Assembly: GCA_025331445.1 (NCBI GenBank)
Contig: JAIWNE010000068.1
Location: forward strand, 62,001-126,000
Direction of reading: 5' to 3'
Length of the DNA: 64,000 nt
Source of the DNA: Blakeslea trispora
Taxonomy: Eukaryota; Mucoromycota; Mucoromycetes; Mucorales; Choanephoraceae
Shown: positions 34,224 through 44,828 of the stretch, in pieces
Numbering within the stretch: position 1 is the first letter of the stretch
Layout of the letters: every line of letters starts with the position of its first letter
Notes under the pieces: model-generated
The model's input: only the letters and a program-made list of their open reading frames with translations
What the model was told of the DNA's origin: nothing
The model's database searches: none
Translations under genes and position numbers: made by a program

Positions 34224-36353
34224 TAGTCTACAATGCTGAATCAGTAAAGAAAAAAAATAGAATCCTCTCCCTATTTTTTTTTCTTGCAGCTAGAATTACC
34301 TTTGCTCTGCTGCCCGCACTTCATCCTTTAAATCCAAAAGCTCTTTTCTCATAATTGATCGCTTTGCGTTCCATCCTTGCACAATCTCGTCTTTCATTTT
34401 GTTAAATTTACCGATTTCTTGAAAGTATATCTACAAATGGACAAGTTAATTTGCACTCTTTTTTCTTTCTTTCCCTTCTTGTAGCCTTACAGCATGGTTT
34501 TCCTTATAAAGCCTTTTCAAATTTTCCACACGTTCTTCTTGTTGTCGAATATCTTCTTTTACATGACTGTTTTCAAGTTTAAAACTATCGAGCTCTTGCC
34601 TTAAAATAGCTGTCTGGCTTAACAGACGTGTTGTTTCGTCAGCTGCTTCTTTTTCAAAACGTTCGAGTTTGGGCTTGAGGTTACAACAACATTAAAATCA
34701 ACTAATTTCTACTATTATCATTTCAATTTACCTGCAAATCTTCTTCAATGTCGACGTCTGTCTTTTCTTTTAATGTCTTGCCTGAAGGGTTATACTGAAT
34801 AAATATGTTTTCGCCTTGAAGTATTGAATTGTCTAACGCTCTTGCTTTTTGGTTATATTCTTCTACAAGTTTCTCTACCTTTTTTTTTTGTCATGGATTA
34901 ATTGCACAACTTTGACCAACTCGCATGTAGTCTACCTGCTCTTTATACCGATCTAGTTTCGTCGCCTTTTCTTGATAACTTTGTCGTGACTCCTCTGCTA
35001 AACTTCCCAGTTGTAGGTGCTCCTTCTCTAATGCTCTGACTTGTTCATATGCAGCTGACAGCTCTTCTTCAGACACGTTTTTCTGAGCCATTTTTGCTCT
35101 TGAAGATTCAATTTGATATTGGATATTCTGCAGTTGCTTTTCTAACCGCTTCTTTTCTTCACCTGCTCGCTCAACCATACTTCTGTATTTGTTGATTTTC
35201 TTTGATTTCTCTTCTATGTATGATCTGTATTTTCCAATATCTTTTGCAAGTACTGCACTTCGTTCTCTTAAAAGCTCTAGTTCTCCCTATACAGACAAAA
35301 AACATGTCAGGCAGAAATCAAGAGTATTGCTCGGAATGACATCCTTACATCGTCTGTTTCTAGAGTGGCAACTTCTTGTTCTAATTCACCAATAAGTTTG
35401 ACATGGTCTTCTATTATTTCCATGTTAGGCTGATTTGCTTGTACTAATAAAAAAAGGATTAGGAAAAGCAAAAGGAAGTTATATGATCATTGCCTTACCA
35501 AATATACGTTCTAATTCAAGGTCTAGCTCTGTGGTATTATCATTGCCTGCCATGTATTCATGGTAACCAGCAACAGCATAAAAATGGAGTAGCTGCGTCA
35601 GATCATGCTCATCCATGTCTTTGCCGGTTTCGCCTTTAAAATTATCAGATGTAATTGGGGTATCCATGATTTTACAGATCAAAACTAGCCAATGCAAAAG
35701 TGCAATAAAGGTGGGTTTAGAATGCATGGCACCAATCGATAGCAATTCTTTGCGATTGATTGTTTCTGCAGCAGGATATCCCAACTGTCGTATGAGAATC
35801 ATCACATCCTCTTCGAATCGTTTTTTGTAAACGTAATGAGGTGATGCTTTGGTGGCAAGATATTTGAAGATCGGTTGAAATTCTCTGTTACTTAATGCAT
35901 TGATGTGTTTAATATACGGGCCATCGTATCCTGATCGCTTAAGGTACTCTGTTATTTCTCTTAGCGATTGCCTCTGGTTTTCGGTATCTTTGATGCTCTG
36001 TGTATCTACCGTATGTTTTTTTGTCTCAAACGTATCGCCAGCATTAAAACGTCCAAGTATTTCCAAATAGTCTTCATTGGCAGTTGAACTAGATCTATAC
36101 TAACGTCAACCTCAAGCCCTTCAAACTTTCATTCTTTTTGGCTTTACCCAGCAACTTTTGACACTTGAGACTGCCCATCCTGGTTGATGCTAGGTTGTGG
36201 ACCGAGTCTAGACTGACGCACATTCAAACTGTTCATGGCCGTTGTCAATCCCACTTGTGGCCGTTTAGCTAAGGGCAGAGCCTTTGTATGAATAGTAGAA
36301 GCAGGCCTCTTTCTACTTAAAGACAGCCTTTTGCTAAGTTCTTCTTTATTCAT
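34224..36353 (-). CDS. NDC80: Kinetochore protein NDC80 (HEC1)
   Basis: Microtubule-binding subunit of the Ndc80 complex. Starts ATG 36353 with a basic, proline-containing tail (LSKRLSLSRKRPASTIH). After an intron the calponin-homology domain follows at 35479-36066 (LREITEYLKRSGYDGPYI, FKYLATKASPHYVYKKRFEED, IRQLGYPAAETINRKEL). The rest is long coiled coil (34891-35178: EEKKRLEKQLQNIQYQIESS) in exons down to 34224, where a short last exon appears to end SIVD. The exon 1/2 junction uses acceptor GTATAG, keeping frame as VAGSSSTANEDYLEIL. The last intron is inferred from phase, so the exact C-terminus is less certain. Confidence 0.9.
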
Positions 36354-36704
36354 TGATAGTGCTTATTCTAAACTTTCTATTTCCTCAATATTATGCACTT
36401 AATATGGTATATTGTGAAAAGGTTAAGAAAAAAACAAAAATTTATTTTTATTTTTTTTGAGTTGGCGATTCGCGCCCACATGCACGCGTCAATTGTTCGT
36501 GAAATGTTATTAAATATCAGCAACACTTGTGGCAGTGATTGTATATTAAAAAAAAAAAAAAGAAATCATTCTGTTTACAAAATGGCTCTCCTTGAATATG
36601 ATGGAATTCATATATTTTCTCCTTTTGCTTGTAAAAAAAAAAGCATTAGGGAGAAACGGCAGCAGCAGAAAGAAGAGAAGAAAGTCTCTAATGCTTCAAC
36701 TACT
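36354..36704. other. Intergenic, NDC80 upstream
   Basis: About 350 bases with poly-A/T runs. It is the promoter side of NDC80 and the 3' side of the UBTD-like gene. No further feature. Confidence 0.45.
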
Positions 36705-37640
36705 TTATTGTTTCCGTTCGACTACAAGAATCTGAATGACACTTTTCTCGGTGACTTGTATGTGCTCTTTATGCGAAATGTCAAAGTCGTCATCTATGCT
36801 TGTTTCCTCTTCCTCATCTATTTCTTTTAAGCATACAATTGGCATTGTATCGTTAAATACTCTGCCTAAATAGACCAAGCATAAATCAAGCTTTTCTTTA
36901 TCAATCTTGGCTTTTTCAGTCTTGAAGATCCGTTCCTTCAGAGATCCTACTGTTTCGTTTGTCGAACTGATCGTTAAAAGTATGTCTATGTTGGTGGATA
37001 GTCTAATAGTGATTGAGAAGGGGTATAAGGAACAATCGGGTATGGATGCTGTTTCAGTGCTTTGGTATGATCCTTCTTTGGTTGGATCTTGATCCAGCAG
37101 TAGATTTGTGGGTGGCACTATGCAATACAAAGGAACTTCATACGCATTGCCTAATTCTATCATTGAGATGATGTTAGATGGGATGAGAATATTTTCTCTT
37201 TATGTTTGTATCGTATTACCATCAAAACAGCCATTGCAAGGATTGCCGGTAGGCAATATGATGTTGGCAGCCTTCAAAATCGATCGAGATAACATAATGT
37301 CTTGTTCTGAAAAGGCTGCCTGTAATGCTTGCCATATTTCTTTGCGTTCCTGGATTTTCAAAAAAAAAAATCAACAAGTCATGAAAGTATAGTTACAATG
37401 CTATACTCTTACACTGTATCCAGATGCAACTTCCCAATAGCTACGTCTCTTCTGATCTAGCTCTGATTGAGTCATAGGTTCATCTGCGCTCCAAACTAGC
37501 TGACTTCGTTTAAAAGGCTTCCCTTGAGCATTGTAGTTAGGGGGAAGAGGCACACTTTGATGTACTGGCTTGCTTTGGGCCATCTTTTGTGCTTTTCCGT
37601 CATAGACCTCAACTATGTGTGAGGAACAACAGCAGCCCAT
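36705..37640 (-). CDS. UBTD1/2-like ubiquitin-domain protein with N-terminal lipidation signal
   Basis: Exons 37413-37640 and 36705-37349 join in phase to 290 residues. The UBTD N-terminal domain is clear: LVWSADEPMTQSELDQKRRS with YWEVASGY, ERKEIWQALQAAF, ANIILPTGN and AYEVPLYCIVPPTNLL. A C-terminal ubiquitin-like fold follows (FSITIRLSTNIDILLTISS, LKERIFKTEKAKIDKEKL, LDLCLVYLGRVFND), with an acidic insertion before the last strand. UBTD proteins bind E2/E3 enzymes. The start MGCCCSS offers Gly2 for myristoylation and Cys3-5 for palmitoylation, so membrane attachment is likely. Confidence 0.88.
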
Positions 37641-37826
37641 TGTATGATCAATCCAAGAGAAAGAACAGATAAGAAGTAAAAGGAGTCAACAATAAGCAGT
37701 GAGGTTATATAGCCAAGGTAGGAATAAAAAGGGAGAGAACAATAAAAAATGATTAAGAAACAAAACATTTGTAAATTCCTTATTTTTTTTTATGTATAGG
37801 AAACAGATGGTGTTGTTTATTCTTCA

Positions 37827-38768
37827 TTATCTGCGCGATTGTCTGAACGGATTGTTTTCAATATCTGTTAATTGGATCCGATGAAATACATGATTTAATT
37901 CATGCAAGGGCTCTCCGATAAGGCAACCATTTGAATGAAGTTTAAGATTTCTAAGGGTTTGATCATCTTGAGCTGAAGGCGCGCGATAGCCACAACAAAC
38001 GGTAGCAAGAGTATGACTATCAAGATAACTAAGATGAAATACCCAATTATCTTTTTGCTCTCCATTGACTTGTATTTTGATCTATTTAGTGTCCTAAAGT
38101 GTCAAAATAAATCATGTCTTTCTCCCTTGTATTAGATGTACCTTGTTTTCGTGATTGTAAAAATTGAGACCTTGAAGATCAAGCGATAGACCAACACCCA
38201 AGGCCTTAATATAGCTTTCCTTTAGTCCCCAAAGTTGGTAAAATGTCAAGATACGCATATCTTCATTGTCTGCTTGCGAAATCATTTGCAGTTCTCCTTT
38301 TGTTAACTGATATAAAGAAGAAATAGGTAGGCTGCATGTATGGTCTATGTCATACTACTTACCTGGGGTTTAAAGCTTTCTATAAACGTGTCAATTGAAT
38401 GAGGCCGATCGATGGAAACTGCATCTACGCCTATGAGTATGTCATTACGTGAGCAGCCAAAAATAACCCAATTGCCTTCATGCGAAGTGTTGTAATCATA
38501 TTTTGTTTCGCTATTTGATTTCTGTTACTCAAAAACAATGAGAGGGTCTTTTTTTTTTTGTCTTTTTTTGTTTTTAATTTACCAGAAAGGGTTTTCCTCC
38601 GGGAACCTGCTCAAATTCAAGATCGTACCAAGGCTTATTTAGTAGCTGACAAAAGTAGTGTCGGCGTAATAGGCGACTAGCAAGCGCCAAGTGGCGATCT
38701 TTTTCAAACTTAAATCGAGTGACAGAAGTATGTTCGTTATTGGGTAGCCAAGAAAGAGCTTTGTTGAA
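37827..38768 (-). CDS. 4'-phosphopantetheinyl transferase (Sfp/AASDHPPT type), first exon unresolved
   Basis: Transfers phosphopantetheine from CoA to carrier proteins such as alpha-aminoadipate reductase, fatty-acid and polyketide synthases. Exons 38583-38768, 38363-38521, 38142-38306 and 37827-38081 give 254 residues. Motifs: KFEKDRHLALASRLLRRHYF, FEQVPGGKPFL, IGVDAVSIDRP (Mg-binding Asp) and FYQLWGLKESYIKALGVGL (WxxKExxxK). The first recognised exon begins after an acceptor (CTGTAG) with FNKALSWLPNNEH, so about 15-25 N-terminal residues should be upstream. An in-phase candidate is MDLLSFCIKDAFEGDK near 38890-38930, but it lacks the usual RW...W pattern. A LINE sits less than 300 bp upstream. 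Confidence 0.88.
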
Positions 38769-39041
38769 CTACAGATAGAAACAAAATTGAGTATAGTTTC
38801 TCAAGGGCGGCTTTCCTTTCTCCTCCTCCTCAATCTTCTCCTCCTTTCATTGCTATTCTACTTTGTCTCCTTCAAAAGCATCTTTTATGCAAAAAGATAA
38901 TAAGTCCATAATCATAATAAGGACAAAGAACGTATGTGTTGACTCTGAATTAATTCAAAAGAAAATGCTTTCGGGCACACTAGGATATATTCAGACGTAT
39001 TTGTGTTGGATTTTTTTTAAAAAAATAAGCGTATGTATAGT

Positions 39042-39055
39042 GAAATTCTATAGTC
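39042..39055. repeat. LINE target-site duplication, left copy
   Basis: GAAATTCTATAGTC, identical to 44815-44828, directly before the first base of the LINE. Confidence 0.93.
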
Positions 39056-40501
39056 ATGGTTCCTCCGCTACAGAACACTTTTGGGTCGTTGCCACCAGAC
39101 AGCCCCATATCATATCCGACTGCGTCTTTTCCGTCTCTTCCTTCTTCGCAGCCGTCTTCACCGTCTCTCATACCTTCCTCTCTTCCTTCTCTTCCTTCTG
39201 TTCCTGCCCCTTCATCAGCTTCTTCATCTGCATCTAAGCCACGCACGATGACTTATGCTTCTGCTACAGCAGCTTCTCGTAACCGTAGAGAAACGGTTTT
39301 GTATCGCTCTTCGACCGTCAACGGTCAACATATTGACACTGCTACTTCAGTAGTTCATAAGACTGGAACAACAGATCACTCTGTTTTCTACCATGTTCCT
39401 AAAAACTTAGCTCATTTAAGATCTGAGATCGCTCTAAATTTAAGTGAAAAGTTTCCTTTTGGTACTGGTCTTGGTTTGACTTCGTCAGAAGATCATTTAG
39501 GTACCAACATTGAGATTTCATTAGTATCTAAAGATGCATGTGAGACAGCTATTGCTCAGCCCATTGTGGTTGGCGCTAAAGAATTTCACGCTTCTCGCGC
39601 TGTGCATCCTGACCAAGCTTTGTTGAAAGTCAATTTGACAAAACTTCCTATTTGGGAAGGTCAACGTTTGAAAAACTCTCTTCTCAATAACCTAGCTCGT
39701 TATGGCATTGTTCGAGAAATCACCTTGTATCTGGACGATTGGTCCGGATGTTGGTTTACTGGAAATGGCCATGTTTACATTGAAAGACCTAACAACCGCG
39801 AAAAGAAATACGAAGCATTGACGTATAAGATCCCCCTGGAAGACGATAATACCTTCTGTCTTGGCACTTGGACCAACATGGGTAAACATTGTGTTTACTG
39901 TAAAGAGACAGATCATTATCGTAAAGAATGTACCAAAGCACCATCCGAGAAGCGCCGTTGCTACCAGTGTAACAACACTGGTCATATCGCTCGCAATTGC
40001 TTCAGAACTAAGACTGATGACACTACGTCTAATAAGCGTCGAAGAGATGATCGTCCTGAGGCTAAAGCCCGTGTTCAACCAGTGGTATCAGCTCCTGCTG
40101 TCAGTCCTCCCTCCATACCTGAGTCACCCGAATTATCCAATCCTGTTACTGACCATGATGCAGTAGCCGAGCCAGTATCTATGCCTAATGGGACCGAAAT
40201 CGCTGACATTCGGGAGATTGATTCAGTGGTAAGTGACGAAGTTGTAGAAACGCCTCTTGATGCACAGGATCGTCGATCCACTCGCATCTCAAATAGACAA
40301 CCAAAACAATTCGAGGAATACATCTTATCCTCCCAAATTGATAAGGCTTGTAAATGTGGGAGTTTGAGCCACCGTAAGACTAATCATAGCCAATGTCCAT
40401 TAAACAAGAAAAATGTCCAACGCAAGGATGCAATGGAAATTTCAGACGACGATATACAGAATGAGGATGCCTTGGTTGATCCTCCATCTGACCGTCAGTA
40501 A
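39056..40501 (+). CDS. LINE ORF1, gag-like nucleic-acid-binding protein
   Basis: 481 residues, open throughout. The N-terminus is Ser/Pro-rich (SFPSLPSSQPSSPSLIPSS). The middle may be an RRM-like fold (ALLKVNLTKLPIWEGQRLKN). Two canonical CX2CX4HX4C zinc knuckles stand near residues 280-320: CVYCKETDHYRKEC and CYQCNNTGHIARNC. A third Cys/His cluster lies near the C-terminus (CKCGSLSHRKTNHSQCP). ORF1 proteins bind the element RNA. The ATG is the first codon of the element, so the original N-terminus could have been longer. Confidence 0.9.
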   Translation: MVPPLQNTFGSLPPDSPISYPTASFPSLPSSQPSSPSLIPSSLPSLPSVPAPSSASSSASKPRTMTYASATAASRNRRETVLYRSSTVNGQHIDTATSVVHKTGTTDHSVFYHVPKNLAHLRSEIALNLSEKFPFGTGLGLTSSEDHLGTNIEISLVSKDACETAIAQPIVVGAKEFHASRAVHPDQALLKVNLTKLPIWEGQRLKNSLLNNLARYGIVREITLYLDDWSGCWFTGNGHVYIERPNNREKKYEALTYKIPLEDDNTFCLGTWTNMGKHCVYCKETDHYRKECTKAPSEKRRCYQCNNTGHIARNCFRTKTDDTTSNKRRRDDRPEAKARVQPVVSAPAVSPPSIPESPELSNPVTDHDAVAEPVSMPNGTEIADIREIDSVVSDEVVETPLDAQDRRSTRISNRQPKQFEEYILSSQIDKACKCGSLSHRKTNHSQCPLNKKNVQRKDAMEISDDDIQNEDALVDPPSDRQ

Positions 40502-40596
40502 CATCCTTTTGTCATCCCCTCTTAGAAAACGTTAAAACACCAAAAAAAAACAGAAACAGTCTTATAACCCAAAAAAAAAAAAATTACATTTATTCT

Positions 40597-41631
40597 ATGA
40601 TATTACCTTTACAACCAACATTACCTTCAACTCCTCCTTCCCTTGCCAACAACACCCAATCCACTATACCTGAACCTAACATCAGCTCTTTCAAACTTAA
40701 TATTGGCACTATAAACTGCCGTGGTCTTCGTAAGACCAGCGATGCCAATATCCGAAAACAGTTCATCCGATATCTACGCACCACTGCCACAGATATACTT
40801 ACACTCCAAGAAACTCATGCAGATACTGAATCTATAGAGAACACCTTCCACATGCAATTTCAAGCCAAACAAAGCGTTTGGACTCAGCATTGCGGAATTG
40901 TTGTTTTTAACCCAGACATTGCTCTTTCCGATGTTGTCAAGAGTGATTGTGGCAGGTGGATGAATGCTAAAATCTCTCATTCTACCAAAGTCTTCGACCC
41001 AGTTTATATCACTGTGGTATATGCTCCAGCATCTCGACAGCTTCGTTCACCTTTTTTATCGAATCTTAAACATCTGCTCTCCACTTCTAGTTCTATTTTA
41101 CCTAATACTTCTAGACATATTGTTTTGGGTGACTTTAACTACTTGCATTCTACATCTTTTCTGTCCCACTCTCGTCGACGTCAAGCTCCATCTGACTGGA
41201 TTCAGTTTGTCTCTGACAATTTCCAAGATGGTGTCACGTCTGATGATTCGTCCTCTCAAGCAACGTTTTGTCGAGGATCTCAGCAATCGTGCATTGACTA
41301 TATCTTTGTATCCAATGATTTGGCTCATTGCCGAACCAAGGGTAGTGTTACCTATATTAATCCATCGTGGACAGATCATTTTCTCTTACGTTCTACTCTC
41401 CAACTGATTTCTGAGTCCTCTATTGACACTACTAAGAGTACTGGAAAGGGACATTGGAGAGCTCATCCTAAACTAGCCTCCGATGCTCAGTTCTGTACTA
41501 AGCTTCACTCCGCTATAATGGTTTCCAATTCTTCTATGCCTCATACCTACTCTCCCCAAGAGCGATGGGAGGAATTCAAAGCTGTGGCTGCGCGTATCGC
41601 ACGAGCCCACTCCAGAAAAAAAGTCATTTGA
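40597..41631 (+). CDS. LINE ORF2, apurinic-type endonuclease part
   Basis: 344 residues. The APE-like endonuclease shows the family motif order: LNIGTINCRGLRK, LTLQETHAD (catalytic Glu), YITVVYAPAS, HIVLGDFNYLHST, CIDYIFVSNDL and SWTDHFLLRSTL (terminal Asp-His). It nicks the target DNA to prime reverse transcription. The frame ends at TGA 41629-41631, just after an A7 run (41615-41621). A change by one base there continues directly into the RT frame, so this is the first part of a once single ORF2. Confidence 0.9.
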   Translation: MILPLQPTLPSTPPSLANNTQSTIPEPNISSFKLNIGTINCRGLRKTSDANIRKQFIRYLRTTATDILTLQETHADTESIENTFHMQFQAKQSVWTQHCGIVVFNPDIALSDVVKSDCGRWMNAKISHSTKVFDPVYITVVYAPASRQLRSPFLSNLKHLLSTSSSILPNTSRHIVLGDFNYLHSTSFLSHSRRRQAPSDWIQFVSDNFQDGVTSDDSSSQATFCRGSQQSCIDYIFVSNDLAHCRTKGSVTYINPSWTDHFLLRSTLQLISESSIDTTKSTGKGHWRAHPKLASDAQFCTKLHSAIMVSNSSMPHTYSPQERWEEFKAVAARIARAHSRKKVI

Positions 41632-41686
41632 TATCAAACAGGCTGAACACATTCTTCAGAAGAAGCGACATAAGATTCAACAACAG

Positions 41687-44647
41687 TTGATTCTACGTCC
41701 TGATTTGGCTGCACAGTACCTTCCACAACAACTTGTTGTTGAACAACAATTACGATCTTTACAGGAATATCATGTAGACACTCTCGCGCTTAGAGCGGGG
41801 ATACGTTGGCGTGATTTGGGTGAATTGTCTGCCGGCTACCTGAAACGCACAGTTTCGCACCGAGCAGCTAAACACTTGATCCCTCCTCTGATTCACCCTA
41901 TCACACGGGAAATAAGCACAACTAAGGAAGACATGTTAAAAGCAGCGTCCAGTTTCTACGAGAGCCTTTACTCTCCTGATCCTGTGAGCCAAGATGCTAT
42001 TGATGATCTGCTGACCAACTTACCTCATAATGTACGATTGTCTGAAGAACAACAGAGTTCACTCATTCATCCTTTGACCTTGGATGACTTGCTCAATGGG
42101 GTCTCTCGTAGCCCTAAACGAAGTAGTCCTGGTAAGGATGGTCTTCCATACGAGATATTGCGCCTCCTGTTTTTGCATCCAGTGTGCCAATCTACTGCTG
42201 TGGCGGTTTACAATGATGCACTTCTTCATGCTGTTTTTCCTGTCTCCTGGCAAGAAACCATAGTTTCCTTACTGCCAAAAAAAGGGCAACTTTCGGAACT
42301 GAAAAATTGGCGTCCCATTTCTTTGATCAATACCGACGCTAAAGTATTCACACGAATTCTCAACAGCCGGGTTATTGAATGTGCTAGCAATCTTATCAAC
42401 CCCTTCCAAACAGGATTTGTACGCGATCGTTTCATTGCAGACAACGGCTTACTCATGAAGTTTGTCATGGATCATGCTCGTCAATCAGGCGATTCATCTA
42501 TTGGCCTTCTCCTTGATCAGGAAAAAGCTTATGATCGAGTTCATCCTGACTACTTACGCAAGGTCTTGCTTCACTTTGGTTTCCCTCTCATTATCGTAGA
42601 CAGTATCTGTTCCCTTTTCTTCAACACCCACCTTAGTCTGAACATCAATGGTCATCTATCTCCTACAGTGATTCAGCGCAGGGGTCTTCGACAGGGCGAT
42701 CCTATATCGCCAGTCCTTTTCAACTTGGCATTTGAACCTTTGCTCCGGCGACTACTTCATGATAGTCAATTTCAAGGCATCACTCTACCACCTCCGAGGT
42801 TCCTTAGCCAACCCATTGGCCCTATCACTCCCATCAAACTGCTGGCTTATGCTGATGATGTGGTGTGCTTTTTAAAAGATCCGTCTGACTTGTCTCGTCT
42901 ACAGTCACACTTAGCCACCTATTCCCTCGCATCAAATGCACAGGTCAATCTTCACAAGACTCAGGCTCTATCCTTATCTGGCAAGCCGTTTGCGGTCACT
43001 GGTCTATGGAGAAACGCCTTAGTAGAGAACCGCATTACCCAGATGCATGATTGTCACTCTCTCGCTCCTCTCATCTACCTTGGTTATCCACTGTATACCT
43101 CTATTTCACAACGCGATGTCTACCTGTCCACTCTGTTGGACAAAATCTCTCGGTCGTGTGATATTCATTCGCAAAGATCCTTGTCTGTTCGAGGAAAGGT
43201 TACCATCCTCAATAGTCTAATTCTTTCACGTCTTTGGCACGTCCTAAGGGTATTGACGGTCCCTGACTCCTTTTTCCAGAAGATTGATTCTATTATGAGT
43301 TCTTTCATCATGCGTCGAATCTTTCCTCGGATTGGCATCGCCACTTTGTTTCTGCCTCGGAAAAGAGGTGGTTTAGGTCTCTTGAATCCTCGACACCAAC
43401 AGCTCGCCCTTCAACTTAGATGGCTCAATCCGTTGTTGTCTTTTACCGATTCTGTTCTTAATCCCATTTCATGGAAAAGCTCAGCTTTGACACATTCCTT
43501 TGTTTTGCCCTTCTTGGTTCAGTCTGCGCTCTATCATCTGCCTGACAATCCCTTTATGGCTGCTGACTCTTGGTCCTTGCAAGATTTCCGACTGCTCTTG
43601 TTGTTCCCTCATTTGAGACCTTCTATCCTTAGGTCCTTTCAGAGTCCATTCCACTTGTTATTCCGCTCGATGGATGCTCTTCCAAAACCGTTCGTCAATG
43701 TTGTAGTTAGCCTTGAGACATGCCTGAGTCTCCCTTTAGGCTCACTTTATCTACAGCCTCCCACCGTTACAGTTCCTCGCTCATTAAAACAATTGACTTG
43801 TTCTGCAGCTTACATACTTGACTCTGCTTGCCGTCGTCTCAGACCAAAGACTTTGAATGAAATCACAACTCATCCATATCTTGTTCGCAAATTTCTTCGC
43901 TTGGTACGAACAAACACATTGGTTCTTTCCCCATTCTTTGTGCGAGCATTTATTCCTCCTGCCTTCGCCCAAATTGGATCTCATCCCTTCGTGCCTGTCA
44001 GCCACCACCAAGTGGATGCATCACCGTTCCTGTCATCTCTAGGTCTTGGTTCTACAGATCTCGCTCTCCAGCTTAAGTCTAGGGAGTACCGTCTCGCTCT
44101 CCTTCCTTCTTCAACATCTCGCCTGACAGCCAAACAATGGAATCAATTTTGGTCTTATTCCTTGTCGCATACTAGTCGGAACGTGTGGTATCGGCTCTTA
44201 CTGGGTAAGCTTCCTTGCCGGGCAATTTTGCATGGAATCCTTCCTGCCATTACTGACCCTATTTGTACCATCTGCTCTCAGAAGACTGACTCTATGGAGC
44301 ATTTCCTCTACGAATGCGAGAAGAAACTACCTGTTTGGGAGGAATTGTGGTCAATGCATTTTGCCACTCCGTTCTCCACTCAGGCACTTAGAGCGGCACT
44401 CTTTAATCTTCACCTGCCACAATTGACCAAGACCTCGTTTTGCAGGAACCCATACGTTGTACTTGCCTCATCACTTCAAGCAGTTTGGCGTTGTCACTGG
44501 TTGTTTGTCTTTGATGATGTTCCTTTCCTTTCAGCTACAGCGATTAACCTGGCTTCTACAGATCTCCATCGACATGCTCAAGAGACTTTATTACAAACAG
44601 GTGTTTCTCCTCTCCCTATTATAGGCCTAGTCTTTCCAGCGTCTTAA
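41687..44647 (+). CDS. LINE ORF2, reverse transcriptase part
   Basis: Open from before 41600 in this frame; the first ATT/ATG-like start at 41687 is not meaningful, since it is the continuation of the endonuclease frame after a one-base slip. RT motifs in order: SSPGKDGLPYEIL, NWRPISLINTDAKVFTRIL, QTGFVRDRFI, LLLDQEKAYDRV, GLRQGDPISPVLFNL and LLAYADDVVCFLKD (the catalytic YADD). The C-terminal region has a CCHC-type zinc motif CTICSQKTDSMEHFLYEC followed by VWEELW, as in zf-RVT LINEs. Together with the endonuclease, ORF2 would be about 1350 residues. All catalytic residues are present. Confidence 0.92.
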   Translation: MILRPDLAAQYLPQQLVVEQQLRSLQEYHVDTLALRAGIRWRDLGELSAGYLKRTVSHRAAKHLIPPLIHPITREISTTKEDMLKAASSFYESLYSPDPVSQDAIDDLLTNLPHNVRLSEEQQSSLIHPLTLDDLLNGVSRSPKRSSPGKDGLPYEILRLLFLHPVCQSTAVAVYNDALLHAVFPVSWQETIVSLLPKKGQLSELKNWRPISLINTDAKVFTRILNSRVIECASNLINPFQTGFVRDRFIADNGLLMKFVMDHARQSGDSSIGLLLDQEKAYDRVHPDYLRKVLLHFGFPLIIVDSICSLFFNTHLSLNINGHLSPTVIQRRGLRQGDPISPVLFNLAFEPLLRRLLHDSQFQGITLPPPRFLSQPIGPITPIKLLAYADDVVCFLKDPSDLSRLQSHLATYSLASNAQVNLHKTQALSLSGKPFAVTGLWRNALVENRITQMHDCHSLAPLIYLGYPLYTSISQRDVYLSTLLDKISRSCDIHSQRSLSVRGKVTILNSLILSRLWHVLRVLTVPDSFFQKIDSIMSSFIMRRIFPRIGIATLFLPRKRGGLGLLNPRHQQLALQLRWLNPLLSFTDSVLNPISWKSSALTHSFVLPFLVQSALYHLPDNPFMAADSWSLQDFRLLLLFPHLRPSILRSFQSPFHLLFRSMDALPKPFVNVVVSLETCLSLPLGSLYLQPPTVTVPRSLKQLTCSAAYILDSACRRLRPKTLNEITTHPYLVRKFLRLVRTNTLVLSPFFVRAFIPPAFAQIGSHPFVPVSHHQVDASPFLSSLGLGSTDLALQLKSREYRLALLPSSTSRLTAKQWNQFWSYSLSHTSRNVWYRLLLGKLPCRAILHGILPAITDPICTICSQKTDSMEHFLYECEKKLPVWEELWSMHFATPFSTQALRAALFNLHLPQLTKTSFCRNPYVVLASSLQAVWRCHWLFVFDDVPFLSATAINLASTDLHRHAQETLLQTGVSPLPIIGLVFPAS

Positions 44648-44814
44648 TGGTCGCTTTATTTATATCTTTTCCTACCCACAACCATATTCTCAACTTCCCC
44701 TTTCCCCTCATATACCGCATAAAAAAAACAATAACCCAAAAACAATAATTGTGACTCGAGTTTTCTCGTCATTCAATAAAGAGATTTTATTTCTCCATAA
44801 AAAAAAAAAAAAAA

Positions 44815-44828
44815 GAAATTCTATAGTC
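44815..44828. repeat. LINE target-site duplication, right copy
   Basis: GAAATTCTATAGTC directly after the A tail; matches 39042-39055. Confidence 0.93.

Larger units (their letters stand above)
39056..44814 (+). mobile_element. Non-LTR retrotransposon (LINE, APE-type), near full length
   Basis: 5759 bp flanked by a perfect 14-bp target duplication and ending in an A tail (44798-44814) after AATAAA (44776-44781). It encodes a gag-like ORF1 and an endonuclease/reverse-transcriptase ORF2 that is broken by one base. No 5' UTR is present: the element begins exactly at the ORF1 ATG. No RNase H domain seen. The perfect duplication and long open frames show a recent insertion. Confidence 0.95.

Noticed and set aside
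39000..39240. Minus-strand frame of 88 codons, DADEEADEGAGTEGREG type
   Set aside because: Antisense shadow of the Ser/Pro-rich LINE ORF1 start. Only its last part left of the duplication (YTYAYFFKKNPTQ) is discussed as a possible broken exon.
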